A DNA stretch of 64,000 nt from Terriglobia bacterium (GCA_021325235.1 JAJPHN010000011.1:1-64000), one strand, 5' to 3'. Numbered from the stretch's first letter, positions 52,406 through 60,519 are shown. Made by a program: numbers and translations. The notes: generated by a model from the sequence alone, not told the origin.

Positions 52406-53854
52406 GTGTCTAAATTCAAACCCAGCAAATCCTGGTCGCCGCTTCGAACGCGATCCACCGAGGAGAACCGCACAGTAACCGTGGAGAGCCCAGCTCGGAC
52501 GGCGTTGGCGGAGAATTCTGTGCAGTCTGCGGTCGAAGAACCGGTTCCGAGCAGCATGGACCGCATCGCGCTGCGGCTGGCGTTGCTGTTTCTTTTCTTT
52601 CGAATCAGCTTCCTGCACGAATTCATTACATATAAAATCCACGTGGATCTGCACATGCTGATGGTGCTCGGCGGCATCAGCTGTCTGACGGTCTTCATCA
52701 GCGGCAAGTGGGTGAACGGTTTTCGCGACAAGAATGCGCTGCTCTGGTATGGGTATGCCATTTGCCTGTGCCTGGCCACGGTGTTCAGCACCTGGCGTGG
52801 CGGGTCGCTTCCCTTTTGCCTCGGCTATGTACGAACCGTTTTACCGCTGCTGCTCTTGATCCCTGCGGTGGTGGGTTCGCGCTCGGATCTGATGAAAGTT
52901 ATCAACACGATCGGCTGGGCGGGCGTTGCCACCGTCGCACTCGGCTTTACGGCCAAGGAATTCAGAGACGGCCGCATGACGCTGGTGGGAGCGGAAAGCA
53001 TTGGCGACTCGAACGACTACGCGGCGCAGCTGATGTATGTGATGCCAGTGATCACGTACGTGCTATTTGCAGCGAAGAAGAGCATTTTCCGCAAAATTCT
53101 GGGCGCGATCGTGCTTCCTGCCGGTGTATACCAGCTGCTCAGCACGGGCTCGCGGGGAGCCATGGTGAGCGCGGTTGTCACGCTCATGGTGATTCTGTTT
53201 ATTGCCAAGCCGAGCGTCAAGATCGGACTGATTCTCGGACTTCCGACGATGGCCATGCTCGCCATCCCATTTGTTCCGAGCCACGCCATGGACCGGCTGA
53301 CTACGCTCTTTAAGAGCAAGGATGCGCAGACGACGGAGGCAGCGGAGTCGGCCGAAGCGCGCCGGCGCCTGTTTGAACAAAGCATCACCCTGACGCTGAA
53401 GCATCCGCTGCTGGGCGTGGGGCCGGGGCAGTTCATGGAGAACGAAGGGAACCTGGCCTCAGAATCGGGAGTGAAGGGCATGTGGCACGAAACGCACAAC
53501 ACTTACACTCAGGTTTCGAGCGAATGCGGTATTCCGGCGCTGATTTGTTTCGTGTCGGCTCTCGTTATGAGTTTGCGGCGTTTGTGGAAGGCGCGCTCCT
53601 GCGGTGACCCGCTGCTGGCTTCCGTTGCGCAGGTATTTTTCATCTCGACACTGAGCTTTGCCGTGTGCGTGTTTTTCCTGAGCCACGCCTACGGATTCGC
53701 ATTTCTGATCAGCGCCGGACTGGGGATCACCATCGACCGGCTGGCGGCCACACGGCGGCAGAGTACGGATGCGGACACGGCGGATTCGCCAAATCCTTAC
53801 CCGCTGCTGAACGCGACTGGGCTTCAGCGGACACCTGCTCTGCCCGGACGATAA
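52406..53854 (+). CDS. O-antigen-ligase-type (Wzy_C) membrane protein
   Basis: This is a 482-residue protein with about 10-12 membrane helices. The N-terminal 50 residues are polar; the first helix begins near residue 52. The Wzy_C signature is GVGPGQFMENEGN, followed by WHETHNTYTQVSSECGIPAL, the usual periplasmic loop in which a His and an Arg take part in sugar transfer. It could ligate or polymerise surface polysaccharide. No glycosyltransferase genes are adjacent, so it is isolated from a polysaccharide cluster. The GTG at 52406 is uncertain; an ATG at 52557 lies close to the first helix. A TATACT hexamer at 52326 may be part of its promoter. Confidence 0.85.
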   Translation: MSKFKPSKSWSPLRTRSTEENRTVTVESPARTALAENSVQSAVEEPVPSSMDRIALRLALLFLFFRISFLHEFITYKIHVDLHMLMVLGGISCLTVFISGKWVNGFRDKNALLWYGYAICLCLATVFSTWRGGSLPFCLGYVRTVLPLLLLIPAVVGSRSDLMKVINTIGWAGVATVALGFTAKEFRDGRMTLVGAESIGDSNDYAAQLMYVMPVITYVLFAAKKSIFRKILGAIVLPAGVYQLLSTGSRGAMVSAVVTLMVILFIAKPSVKIGLILGLPTMAMLAIPFVPSHAMDRLTTLFKSKDAQTTEAAESAEARRRLFEQSITLTLKHPLLGVGPGQFMENEGNLASESGVKGMWHETHNTYTQVSSECGIPALICFVSALVMSLRRLWKARSCGDPLLASVAQVFFISTLSFAVCVFFLSHAYGFAFLISAGLGITIDRLAATRRQSTDADTADSPNPYPLLNATGLQRTPALPGR

Positions 53855-53878
53855 ACTCCAGTCCGCTCTGGGCCTCCC

Positions 53879-56800
53879 CTAAAACTCGTAGCGAAGCGCA
53901 AACTGCATCACGCGGGGCTGCGTGAGCAGATTGGTGTAATTGCCGAACTGAGTCGACAAGTCGATCTCGGGCCGGTTTGACTGGACGTCGAAACGGGTCA
54001 GGTTCGTGACATTGAAGACTTCCCAGCGGAGCTGGAGGCTGTGGCCTTCCCAGGGCATGGGCCAGCGCTTGCTAAGACCGGCATCGAAGCCGGCGAAACC
54101 GTCGCCGCGGAAAGTGTTGCGCGACCCGCTCTGACCGGGGAAGGGATGGATGAAGTCGGCGACTGCGGCGGTTCCGTCGGCAAACATGTTCACGGTTCCG
54201 TCCGGTTCTTTGTAGGCGCCGCTCTTGGGCGTGACGACCGTGAGCGCATTGCCTTCTTCCTGCCAGTTTGTGGGGAAATAATAGCCGTTATCGACGGTGA
54301 CCGGGAAACCGCTAGTCCAGCGCACGATGCCCGATAGCTGCCAGCCGCCAATGAAGGCATCGAGCACACCATTGGCGTTGTGGGCAAGCCAGCGGCCGCG
54401 GCCGAAGGGCAGCTCGACGATGAAATTGGCGTTCACCTGGTGAGGTGTGTCGAAGTCGGAGACGGCGCGCAGCTGATCGGGCGAGAACGGGTTGATGATC
54501 TGTCCGCCCAAGCCGCCATACGGGCCGATGCGTTCGGCATCGGAGGAGATGTCCATCGATTTCGAGAATGTGTAGTTGATGTCGAACTGCAAACCGGCGG
54601 TGAAGCGCTTCCGGAAGCTGACCTGGAGCGCGTTATAGCTGGAGCTGCCGACGGTGCTCCAGGCGTAAAGGGACGAGTACTGGCGATTGTAGTAAGAAAA
54701 TGGGCCAGTGTTCAGAGTGTAGGAGACGCCGTTGAGATTGGCGTCGGGAATGCCGCCGTAGGCGTCGATATCGGCCTGAGCAGAGCTGTCGTTGTACTTG
54801 GTGCAGAGGAACTGATCGTAGACCGCCTGCAGAACATCCTTGGTCGAGCCGCCGCTGCAGGTTAGAGCATAAGCGCCGCCGGCTTTGAGCGGCTGCATCA
54901 GATCTTTCCAATACGCGGCGGTGGGTCCCACCACGGCGGCATTCACATTCTGCGTCTGGACCCCGCCGCGATAGAGCTGCGACATGCGGGTAGCGGCCTG
55001 GAAGTACGAAATCCCAGAGGATTTATCGAACAGGTTGAGCGGTTGCAGGAGATCGCGCTGCGCCAGCAGATTGTGGCCGAAGCGGCCGACGTAGGCGAGT
55101 TCCAGGGCGAACTGCTTGGGCAGCTCGCGGCCGACTGAGAAATCGACTGTATAGGCGTAGGGTGTCTGGATGGTGTCATCGAGGCCCCACGCGATGGCAA
55201 AGCCGCCCGAATCGAGCGACGCGGGCGGGGTCTGCGGGAACTTGCCGGGAGGTGCGGGAATCAGAATCGTGTTGCCGTTCAGATCGGTGGTCGGAATGGT
55301 ATGCAGATCGGTGAGGCGAGGCGCAGTGGCGGCGGTCAGCACGCCCGCTGGATTCGAGATGGAAGTGGCGAGGCCGAAGGCGCCGTTCTGATCAAAAGTA
55401 TTCAGCAGGCCGAGACCGAATCGATCGTAGACTTTGCTGAAACCCGCGCGGATGACGGTTTTATCGTCGGAGCCGAAGAGCTTTTTCCCCCAGTCGCTTT
55501 GGGGGCGGAGGGACCACGCGATGGAGGCGCGTGGAGCAAAGTCGGTCTTTTCAAAATGATAAAAACCGGGCCCGTTGTTCGCCGGACCCGCCAGATTGAA
55601 CTGAATCAGCGGATCCTGATTGGCGGGAATGCCCTGCACCATCTGCTGCTCGTGTTGGTTGAAAAGATTGCCGATGCTGATATTCGGCGCGACCTGCAGG
55701 CCGTTGGTCTCCCATGGCGGCGGGAAGAGCGAATAGCGCAGACCATACGTCAGCGTAAGGTTGGGTTTGATGCGCCACTGATCCTGGGCGTACATTTCGT
55801 ACCAGTTGAGCGCGAAATGACGCTGAACCGCGGCGCCCTGCGGCAGCAGGCTTCCGTCTTTCAGGTAGTTGTAAGTGCCGTTGTCCTCGGTGATCATCCC
55901 CAGGAGCGCCATCATGGGGAAATCGTACGAGTTGTTGAAAGCCGGATCGACGGCAGCAAAGCCGCCGTTGTCTGGACTAAGTGGGCTGCTCGTGTTTGCC
56001 AGACCGGAAGTACTGAGCCATGCCGAATTTGCCAATCCGTAGCTGAAGGAGTTGAGCGTGCTCTGGCGCGGGTTGCGCACCAGGCCCACATTGCCGCCGA
56101 ACTGAAAGCTATGCGAGCCCTTGGTCAATGACAAATCGTCGACGAAATTGTGCACCGGCATCTGAAATGCCGTCGAGCGCGTGATGCCCTGACTCAGGCC
56201 GCGGAATTCGTTCCAGATCTGGTCGCTGTCGCCGAGGTTGCCGGTACTCTGGCGCGTGAGCCCGTAGCGGAAGTTATTGACGAGCGTTGGCGTAAAGACG
56301 CCGGTGTAGCCGATGGCGAAGCCTTTGGTGTGATCGACGACTGTGCTTTCCGGCTGCGTGCCCGGCAGAAACAGAGCGCCCGGATTATAGAGGTCCTGCA
56401 GCGCACCGCGCCAGAAAAGATTGTGGCGGCCGTTGGAATCGATGCGATAGTCGAAGCGCGCAATGTAGACGTCGTTGTCGCGGCGGACCGGTGAAGCGAA
56501 GCGATAACCGGAATAATTCAGACCATCGCCCACGGAATTGTCATTGGGCAGCGGATACGTGTTGAAGTACTTGAGCATCACCGGATTGGGACCGAGATGG
56601 AGAGGGTCGAGAGCGGTAATGTCCTGGGGCGTGAGCGTGGTGATGCCGCCGTTCACGTTTTGATACTGGATGATGCCCTGACGCAGAGTCGCGCTGGGAA
56701 TCGTCTGTACGACGCTGTTTGCTTCGCGCTGGCGGGTGCCTTCGTAGTTGACGAAGAAAAACAGGCGCTCCCTCATGATGGGGCCGCCGAGCGAAACGCC

Positions 56801-57694
56801 GTAGATATTGCGGTTCAGCTTCGGGGGAACGTTGGGCTGGCCGCTCTGCAGTTCGGCCATCTTGATGAAATAATCGTTTGCGCTGGTTTTGGTGTTGCGC
56901 AGATATTCGTATAGAGAGCCGTGGAATTTATCGGTACCGCTCTTTGTGACGAGCGAAACCTGCGCGCCAGAGGAGCGGCCCTGATCGGCACCGTAATTGG
57001 TGGTGGTCACGCGAAATTCCTGGACGGAATCGAGTGTAGTGGGCAGCACGGAAGTAAACGCGTAACCGTTGCCCTGATCATTCACATCGACGCCATCCAG
57101 CGTTACGTTGCTCTGGTCACTGCGCGCGCCATTTACAGCGCCGCTGCGGGTATCGTAGTCGCGATTAAGGTCGGGACGATTGCCCGTATAAACCACGCCC
57201 GCCTGAAGCGTGAGGAGATCGGGGACGTTGCGCCCTTCCAGCGGAATCTGTTTGACCTGCTGCTCATTGAAGGCGTTACCGATCGAGGCGTCGACCGAAT
57301 TGAGCACGGGCGCCTCAGCCGTTACGGCAACGGTCTCGTTCACTGATCCGAGCTTTAGCTGGACGTTCGCAGTGGCGGGAGAATTGACGAGCAGCTCGAG
57401 ATTGGTTTGTTCGTAACGCTCGAAACCGCTGGCCTGGACGGAGAGCACGTACTTGCCGGGCGGGAGAGCGAGAAAGCTGTAGTCGCCGGCCGCACCTGTT
57501 TTCGCGGTTCGTTCGACATTCGTTGCGGGCTCTTTCAGCGTGACAGTGGCGTTCGCAACCGCTCCGCCGCTCGGATCCGTAACGGTCCCACGAAGAGAGG
57601 TGGTGGCCTGGGACCAGGCTGCTCCATGCACCAGCAATAGGGCCATTGCGGCACAGACAAACCGGCTGGCAATACGAACGTGTCTGGAATTCAA
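53879..57694 (-). CDS. Oar-like TonB-dependent receptor with a carboxypeptidase-regulatory domain
   Basis: This is a 1271-residue outer-membrane protein. A signal peptide (about 1-29) is followed by a CarboxypepD_reg domain (about 32-115, SLRGTVTDPSGGAVANATVT) and a plug region (about 120-240, SVNEAVTV-like VNETVAVTAEAPVLNSVDAS, then NVTLDGVDVNDQGNGYAFTS). A large barrel ends in the aromatic RYEF expected for outer-membrane insertion. The size and domain order match the Oar-like receptors expanded in Acidobacteriota, thought to import complex molecules or to act in adhesion. No TonB or SusD-like partner is adjacent. The TTG at 57694 is preceded by a strong hairpin, so translation may be regulated. 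Confidence 0.93.
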   Translation of the reverse strand: MNSRHVRIASRFVCAAMALLLVHGAAWSQATTSLRGTVTDPSGGAVANATVTLKEPATNVERTAKTGAAGDYSFLALPPGKYVLSVQASGFERYEQTNLELLVNSPATANVQLKLGSVNETVAVTAEAPVLNSVDASIGNAFNEQQVKQIPLEGRNVPDLLTLQAGVVYTGNRPDLNRDYDTRSGAVNGARSDQSNVTLDGVDVNDQGNGYAFTSVLPTTLDSVQEFRVTTTNYGADQGRSSGAQVSLVTKSGTDKFHGSLYEYLRNTKTSANDYFIKMAELQSGQPNVPPKLNRNIYGVSLGGPIMRERLFFFVNYEGTRQREANSVVQTIPSATLRQGIIQYQNVNGGITTLTPQDITALDPLHLGPNPVMLKYFNTYPLPNDNSVGDGLNYSGYRFASPVRRDNDVYIARFDYRIDSNGRHNLFWRGALQDLYNPGALFLPGTQPESTVVDHTKGFAIGYTGVFTPTLVNNFRYGLTRQSTGNLGDSDQIWNEFRGLSQGITRSTAFQMPVHNFVDDLSLTKGSHSFQFGGNVGLVRNPRQSTLNSFSYGLANSAWLSTSGLANTSSPLSPDNGGFAAVDPAFNNSYDFPMMALLGMITEDNGTYNYLKDGSLLPQGAAVQRHFALNWYEMYAQDQWRIKPNLTLTYGLRYSLFPPPWETNGLQVAPNISIGNLFNQHEQQMVQGIPANQDPLIQFNLAGPANNGPGFYHFEKTDFAPRASIAWSLRPQSDWGKKLFGSDDKTVIRAGFSKVYDRFGLGLLNTFDQNGAFGLATSISNPAGVLTAATAPRLTDLHTIPTTDLNGNTILIPAPPGKFPQTPPASLDSGGFAIAWGLDDTIQTPYAYTVDFSVGRELPKQFALELAYVGRFGHNLLAQRDLLQPLNLFDKSSGISYFQAATRMSQLYRGGVQTQNVNAAVVGPTAAYWKDLMQPLKAGGAYALTCSGGSTKDVLQAVYDQFLCTKYNDSSAQADIDAYGGIPDANLNGVSYTLNTGPFSYYNRQYSSLYAWSTVGSSSYNALQVSFRKRFTAGLQFDINYTFSKSMDISSDAERIGPYGGLGGQIINPFSPDQLRAVSDFDTPHQVNANFIVELPFGRGRWLAHNANGVLDAFIGGWQLSGIVRWTSGFPVTVDNGYYFPTNWQEEGNALTVVTPKSGAYKEPDGTVNMFADGTAAVADFIHPFPGQSGSRNTFRGDGFAGFDAGLSKRWPMPWEGHSLQLRWEVFNVTNLTRFDVQSNRPEIDLSTQFGNYTNLLTQPRVMQFALRYEF

Positions 57695-57702
57695 AAGGGC
57701 AA

Positions 57703-57752
57703 CCCCGCTTTCTAATCTGAAAAACTTACCACAATTCAGTTAGCAAGCGGGG
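57703..57752 (-). promoter_or_regulatory. Long imperfect hairpin directly before the receptor start codon
   Basis: CCCCGCTT (57703-57710) pairs with AAGCGGGG (57745-57752), CTAA with TTAG and CTGAA with TTCAG, giving 17 pairs with one mismatch and one bulge around a 13-base loop. On the minus-strand mRNA it ends eight bases before the TTG start of the receptor and could mask its ribosome binding region. Confidence 0.75.
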
Positions 57753-57785
57753 CCACTCTTAACCGGAGAAGGAACTAACCGGGAA

Positions 57786-57809
57786 GCGGGCGCGACGGCG
57801 CGCGCCCGC
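57786..57809 (-). promoter_or_regulatory. Nine-pair GC-only hairpin between the small frame and the receptor
   Basis: GCGGGCGCG (57786-57794) pairs with CGCGCCCGC (57801-57809) around a six-base loop. On the minus strand it follows the 20-codon frame by about a dozen bases. There is no T run after it. Confidence 0.7.
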
Positions 57810-57821
57810 CCCATTTCTCAC

Positions 57822-57884
57822 TTAGAAACCGAAAATGATTCCGATCGTGGTGAAGAAATCATCAATGATCACGGGAGGATGCAT
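57822..57884 (-). CDS. Possible 20-residue leader peptide or small protein
   Basis: The frame reads MHPPVIIDDFFTTIGIIFGF and stops with TAA. AAAGGAG lies ten bases before the ATG on the minus strand, one of the better ribosome binding sites in this part of the window. The peptide is hydrophobic with two Asp in the middle. It is too short to judge by composition. It ends about 128 bases upstream of the Oar-like receptor and is followed by two hairpins, so it could be a leader peptide coupled to the receptor gene or a small membrane protein. A longer in-frame start at 58037 lacks a ribosome binding site and overlaps the DinB start. Confidence 0.4.
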   Translation of the reverse strand: MHPPVIIDDFFTTIGIIFGF

Positions 57885-58035
57885 ATGCGGCCAACTCCTT
57901 TCCGCCCGTGAGGCTACCCCGCCTGGATGGCTGCCGGATGACGATTTTCTAACGCAAGTCAAACAAAATGCGGGAGAAGTTTTTTTTTGAACTTTTGTCA
58001 ACGCGATCGCGTAGAGTGGACGGTCAGGAGATTCC

Positions 58036-58563
58036 ATGAAACAACTCTGTTTGTTGTTCGCCGCGCTGGGTGTGTGTTCCCCGGCGCTACTTGCGCAGGA
58101 AGCATCAAGCCCCTTCGTGAACGCGGAAAAGGGAGTTTACGGATACGTCAGCGGGATGGTAATTGCATCGGCAGAACAGGTTCCCGAATCCGATTACTCG
58201 TTCAAGCCAACCCCGGACGTGCGCTCGATGGGCCAGATCTTCGGGCATGCAGCCGATGCTCAGTACATGTTCTGTGGTGATGTAGCGGGAGAGCAGCCGC
58301 CCGTGAAAGATATCGAGAAGACGAAAACCACGAAAGCCGATCTGGTGCAGGCGTTGAAAGATGCGCAGGGATACTGCATGAAAGTGTATGGCTCGATGGA
58401 CGACCAGAAAGCCGCGCAGACGGTGGACTTCATGGGCCGCAAATTTCCCAAGCTCACGATAATGAGCCTGAACACGGCGCATCTGGACGAGCACTACGGC
58501 AATCTCGTGACGTACATGCGGCTGAAGGGGATTGTGCCGCCCTCGAGCGCGCCGCGCAAGTAG
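58036..58563 (+). CDS. Exported DinB-family protein
   Basis: This is a 175-residue protein with a signal peptide (about 1-20, ending ALLAQEA). The four-helix DinB fold has the metal-ligand His in GQIFGHAADAQYMFCGD and in LNTAHLDEHYGNLVTYMRL. DinB-like proteins include thiol-dependent transferases and damage-inducible proteins of unknown function; exported members are common in Acidobacteriota. CAGGAG precedes the ATG by five bases. It is divergent from the receptor leader. Confidence 0.85.
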   Translation: MKQLCLLFAALGVCSPALLAQEASSPFVNAEKGVYGYVSGMVIASAEQVPESDYSFKPTPDVRSMGQIFGHAADAQYMFCGDVAGEQPPVKDIEKTKTTKADLVQALKDAQGYCMKVYGSMDDQKAAQTVDFMGRKFPKLTIMSLNTAHLDEHYGNLVTYMRLKGIVPPSSAPRK

Positions 58564-58691
58564 GGCCAGTAGCAAGCAACGGCCACCGCTCGAAAGAAGC
58601 CGGCAACGAGCAGCTAAAGACAATTGCGTATTCCGCCGAAAGAACCTACAGCAAGTATCGGAACGGAAAGGAATCGGCTGAGCGATCGCCA

Positions 58692-58772
58692 GGCTGCCAC
58701 CTGAGGCGGCAAGTGATCGGCTGGGGGAATAGAGCCCCCAGCCTTTCCATTCCTACTTGCCGTAGGAGGTGA
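58692..58772 (+). promoter_or_regulatory. Structured RNA leader with competing stems and a strong ribosome binding site
   Basis: Three elements overlap. Hairpin A: GCTGCC (58693-58698) with GGCGGC (58705-58710). Hairpin B: GGCTGGGGG (58719-58727) with CCCCCAGCC (58735-58743), nine perfect pairs. Stem C: CGGCAAGT (58707-58714) with ACTTGCCG (58755-58762), enclosing B and sharing bases with A, so A and C exclude each other. The loop of A holds CACCT, complementary to AGGTG of the ribosome binding site AGGAGGTGA (58764-58772). No known riboswitch class is recognised. Confidence 0.55.
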
Positions 58773-58777
58773 TTGAT

Positions 58778-58849
58778 TTGATCCTCTTACTGAAGGTGGT
58801 TTCGATATTCGGAACCATCGTGCTAAGGCTGCGGTGGCGACACCGTTAG
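58778..58849 (+). CDS. Possible 23-residue hydrophobic/basic peptide
   Basis: A TTG start lies eight bases after GGAGG in AGGAGGTGA, which is close to ideal. The peptide has a hydrophobic core, ILLLKVVSIFGTIVL, and a basic end, RLRWRHR, then TAG. This composition resembles small membrane peptides such as type I toxins or regulatory micro-proteins, but no family is recognised. The stop codon lies in the right arm of the hairpin at 58827-58851. Confidence is limited by the length and the TTG start; the strength of the leader argues in favour. Confidence 0.45.
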   Translation: MILLLKVVSIFGTIVLRLRWRHR

Positions 58850-58851
58850 CC
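58827..58851 (+). other. Hairpin with a GCGA (GNRA) tetraloop
   Basis: GGCT and CGGTG pair with CACCG and AGCC around a GCGA loop (58837-58840), with a G-T wobble and one bulge. GNRA loops are common in structured RNAs. It overlaps the end of the small peptide frame. Confidence 0.65.
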
Positions 58852-58859
58852 GTAACACA

Positions 58860-58890
58860 GAGGTCAGCGGCAACCGACCGCTGCCTCTTT
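58860..58890 (+). terminator. Terminator-like hairpin after the small peptide
   Basis: GAGG-T-CAGCGG pairs with CCGCTG-CCTC around a seven-base loop, with one bulged T, and is followed by TTTC. The T run is short, so termination efficiency is uncertain. It closes the structured unit that begins near 58692. The rest of the gap, 58891-58954, holds nothing I can name. Confidence 0.6.
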
Positions 58891-58954
58891 CAAAATAGTA
58901 CAGAAAATTGCCGCCGATGGAAATAGGCCGGTTCGGAATGTGGGGTTAGGCGGT

Positions 58955-59365
58955 TCAGTTTACGTGATTCGCGCTTGCCTGGCGTAGTTTCTCGCGCAGG
59001 AGATCGGGCAGTGGCGCGCTTCGCTGTGTTTTTCTATCCATGCACGCCACAACGATCGAGCCGGTGGCGGCCAGCTCCCCCGCTTTGAGTGTGCGGAATG
59101 CAAAGTGAATGGAAGAGGTTCCAACTTTCGCCACTCGCAGTTCAATGTCAATGAGATCGTCATGCTCGAGGGCCAGCCGGAAATCGCACTCCACATGCAC
59201 GCGCGGCAGAGCGAAATCATGCTTCAGATAGCTGATGTCGAGCGTGCGCATGAACTCGATTTCGGCGGATTCAAAGTAGCGAAACATCGCGGTGTAGTGA
59301 ATACGCCCGCTGGCATCGGTGTCGATGAAGCGAATGCGGGTTTGAAAATGGAATGGCTGCGCCAT
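58955..59365 (-). CDS. Acyl-CoA thioesterase, 4HBT/hotdog fold
   Basis: This is a 136-residue single hotdog domain with the YbgC-like signature RIRFIDTDASGRIHYTAMFRY, containing the catalytic Asp, followed by RVHVECDFRLALEHDDLIDI and SIHFAFRTL. It hydrolyses acyl-CoA thioesters, probably short- or aryl-chain. Length is normal. It stands alone, convergent to the structured unit at 58.7 kb and divergent from the anti-sigma kinase gene. Confidence 0.9.
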   Translation of the reverse strand: MAQPFHFQTRIRFIDTDASGRIHYTAMFRYFESAEIEFMRTLDISYLKHDFALPRVHVECDFRLALEHDDLIDIELRVAKVGTSSIHFAFRTLKAGELAATGSIVVACMDRKTQRSAPLPDLLREKLRQASANHVN

Positions 59366-59468
59366 AGGGAGGAGTCTATCCAGGCCGCTCGGTTAAGTAC
59401 CTGCAGCGGACTGAATGGTACTGATTTTTCTTTCCTGTAAGATACGGATTTAGTATGCTCCTTTAATC

Positions 59469-59909
59469 ATGTCCCGTTGTGACCCGAGCCACATGGAGAC
59501 CATTCAGACCACGCTAGATTCGACCCTACAGACGGCTGACAAAGCCGAAGATCTGGCAATGCAGGAGGCGGCCAAGCTCGGTCTGGATGATGACGCGCAG
59601 CATCAGGTCGGCATGGCGGTGCGCGAATGCACCGTCAACGCGGTGGTGCATGGAAATCGCTACAACAAGAACAAGCGGGTGCATCTGCAGATTGAACGCT
59701 CGGATTCGGAGCTGACCATCACGATTGGCGATGAAGGAGAAGGCTTCGATCTCAACTCTTTGCCCGATCCGCTGGCGCCCGAGAACCTGCTGCGGCAATC
59801 GGGCCGGGGCCTGATGCTGGCCCGCGCCTTTATGGACGATTTCGATCTGCACCCCAGACCGGGCGGCGGCACTGAGGTGCGACTGGTTAAACACGCCAGC
59901 GAGTCGTGA
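59469..59909 (+). CDS. RsbW-like serine kinase / anti-sigma factor (HATPase_c_2)
   Basis: This is a 146-residue GHKL-fold protein. The N box is VRECTVNAVVHGN (Glu53, Asn57), the G1 box is GDEGEGFD (87-94) and the G2 box is GRGLMLARAF (112-121). Proteins of this size are anti-sigma kinases that bind a sigma factor or phosphorylate a STAS antagonist. A STAS gene follows, 205 bases later, beyond four hairpin repeats, so the two probably form a partner-switching pair. No sigma factor of the sigma-B type is adjacent. Confidence 0.9.
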   Translation: MSRCDPSHMETIQTTLDSTLQTADKAEDLAMQEAAKLGLDDDAQHQVGMAVRECTVNAVVHGNRYNKNKRVHLQIERSDSELTITIGDEGEGFDLNSLPDPLAPENLLRQSGRGLMLARAFMDDFDLHPRPGGGTEVRLVKHASES

Positions 59910-59919
59910 TACTGTTCGA

Positions 59920-60084
59920 GATTAACGCGCACAACGGGCAGTCAAACGCCCTGTGCGCTTGGATTAACGCGCACAACGGGCAGTCAAACGCCCTGTGCGC
60001 TTGGATTGGCGCGCACCACGGACCAGACGGGCGGTGCAGCTTTTTTTAACGCGCATAACGGCCAAGACCCGCCTATGCGCTTGG
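59920..60084 (+). repeat. Array of four hairpin-forming repeats between the kinase and STAS genes
   Basis: Copies 1 and 2 (59920-59961, 59962-60003) are identical 42-mers. Copies 3 (60004-60047) and 4 (about 60048-60084) are diverged. In every copy the outer arms pair: GCGCACA with TGTGCGC (copies 1 and 2), GCGCACC with GGTGC-A-GC (copy 3) and GCGCATA with TATGCGC (copy 4); the changes keep pairing. Copy 3 is followed by seven T residues and looks like an intrinsic terminator. The first two copies have an inner GGGC/GCCC stem as well. Confidence 0.9.
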
Positions 60085-60114
60085 GTTTGTTTCTCAACTT
60101 TTTAGGAGGCAGCA

Positions 60115-60459
60115 GTGAGTGTAAAACTGACATCTCGCCAGGTGGGCGATGTCACAGTGATCGATGCAGCCGGGCGAATAACGCTGGGCGAAGGTGCGAG
60201 CGCGTTTCGCGACGCAATCCGCGGCTTCGTCGCCAAGGGTGACAAAAAGATATTGCTCAACCTTGCAGACGTTACGTATATCGATAGCTCGGGCATCGGC
60301 GAACTGGTCTCGGGCTTCACCACCGTCACCAACAGCGGCGGCCAACTTAAGCTGGTCGGACTTTCGAAGCGTGTGAAAGATCTTCTGCAGATCACGAAGC
60401 TGTATACCGTGTTCGAGGTCTACGACGACGAGGCCGAAGCGGTACGGAGTTTCCACTAA
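60115..60459 (+). CDS. STAS-domain anti-sigma factor antagonist
   Basis: This is a 114-residue RsbV/SpoIIAA-like protein. It has IDAAGRITLGEGASAFRDAI, then the phospho-site loop YIDSSGIGELVSGF (Ser58/Ser59) and GQLKLVGLSKRVKDLLQITK. Unphosphorylated antagonist binds the anti-sigma kinase and frees the sigma factor. The GTG start has AGGAGG six bases upstream. The RsbW-like gene is the natural partner. A hairpin with an eight-pair stem (60494-60519) follows the stop. Confidence 0.93.
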   Translation: MSVKLTSRQVGDVTVIDAAGRITLGEGASAFRDAIRGFVAKGDKKILLNLADVTYIDSSGIGELVSGFTTVTNSGGQLKLVGLSKRVKDLLQITKLYTVFEVYDDEAEAVRSFH

Positions 60460-60493
60460 GGGCTAAGGAAAATCCCTAGGCCCGTCGGGGTTA

Positions 60494-60519
60494 GGCGCGG
60501 ATTTCTTACACTCCGCGCC
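60494..60519 (+). terminator. Possible terminator hairpin after the STAS gene
   Basis: GGCGCGGA (60494-60501) pairs with TCCGCGCC (60512-60519) around a ten-base loop. The sequence after it, CGTTCTCTTC, is pyrimidine-rich but not a clean T run. A second hairpin, GAGTGC/GCACTC, lies at 60547-60568. The gap to 60611 holds no gene. Confidence 0.45.

Noticed and set aside
57822-58037. A 71-residue minus-strand protein covering the leader
   Set aside because: The start has no ribosome binding site and overlaps the divergent DinB start. Only the last 20 codons are preceded by a good site.
58564-58954. A tRNA or a known riboswitch
   Set aside because: There is no acceptor stem or T-loop pattern, and the stems do not fit the riboswitch classes I can recall.
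60011-60047. The whole 59920-60084 array read as a simple terminator
   Set aside because: Only copy 3 has a T run. The other three copies keep the stem without one, so termination alone does not explain the array.
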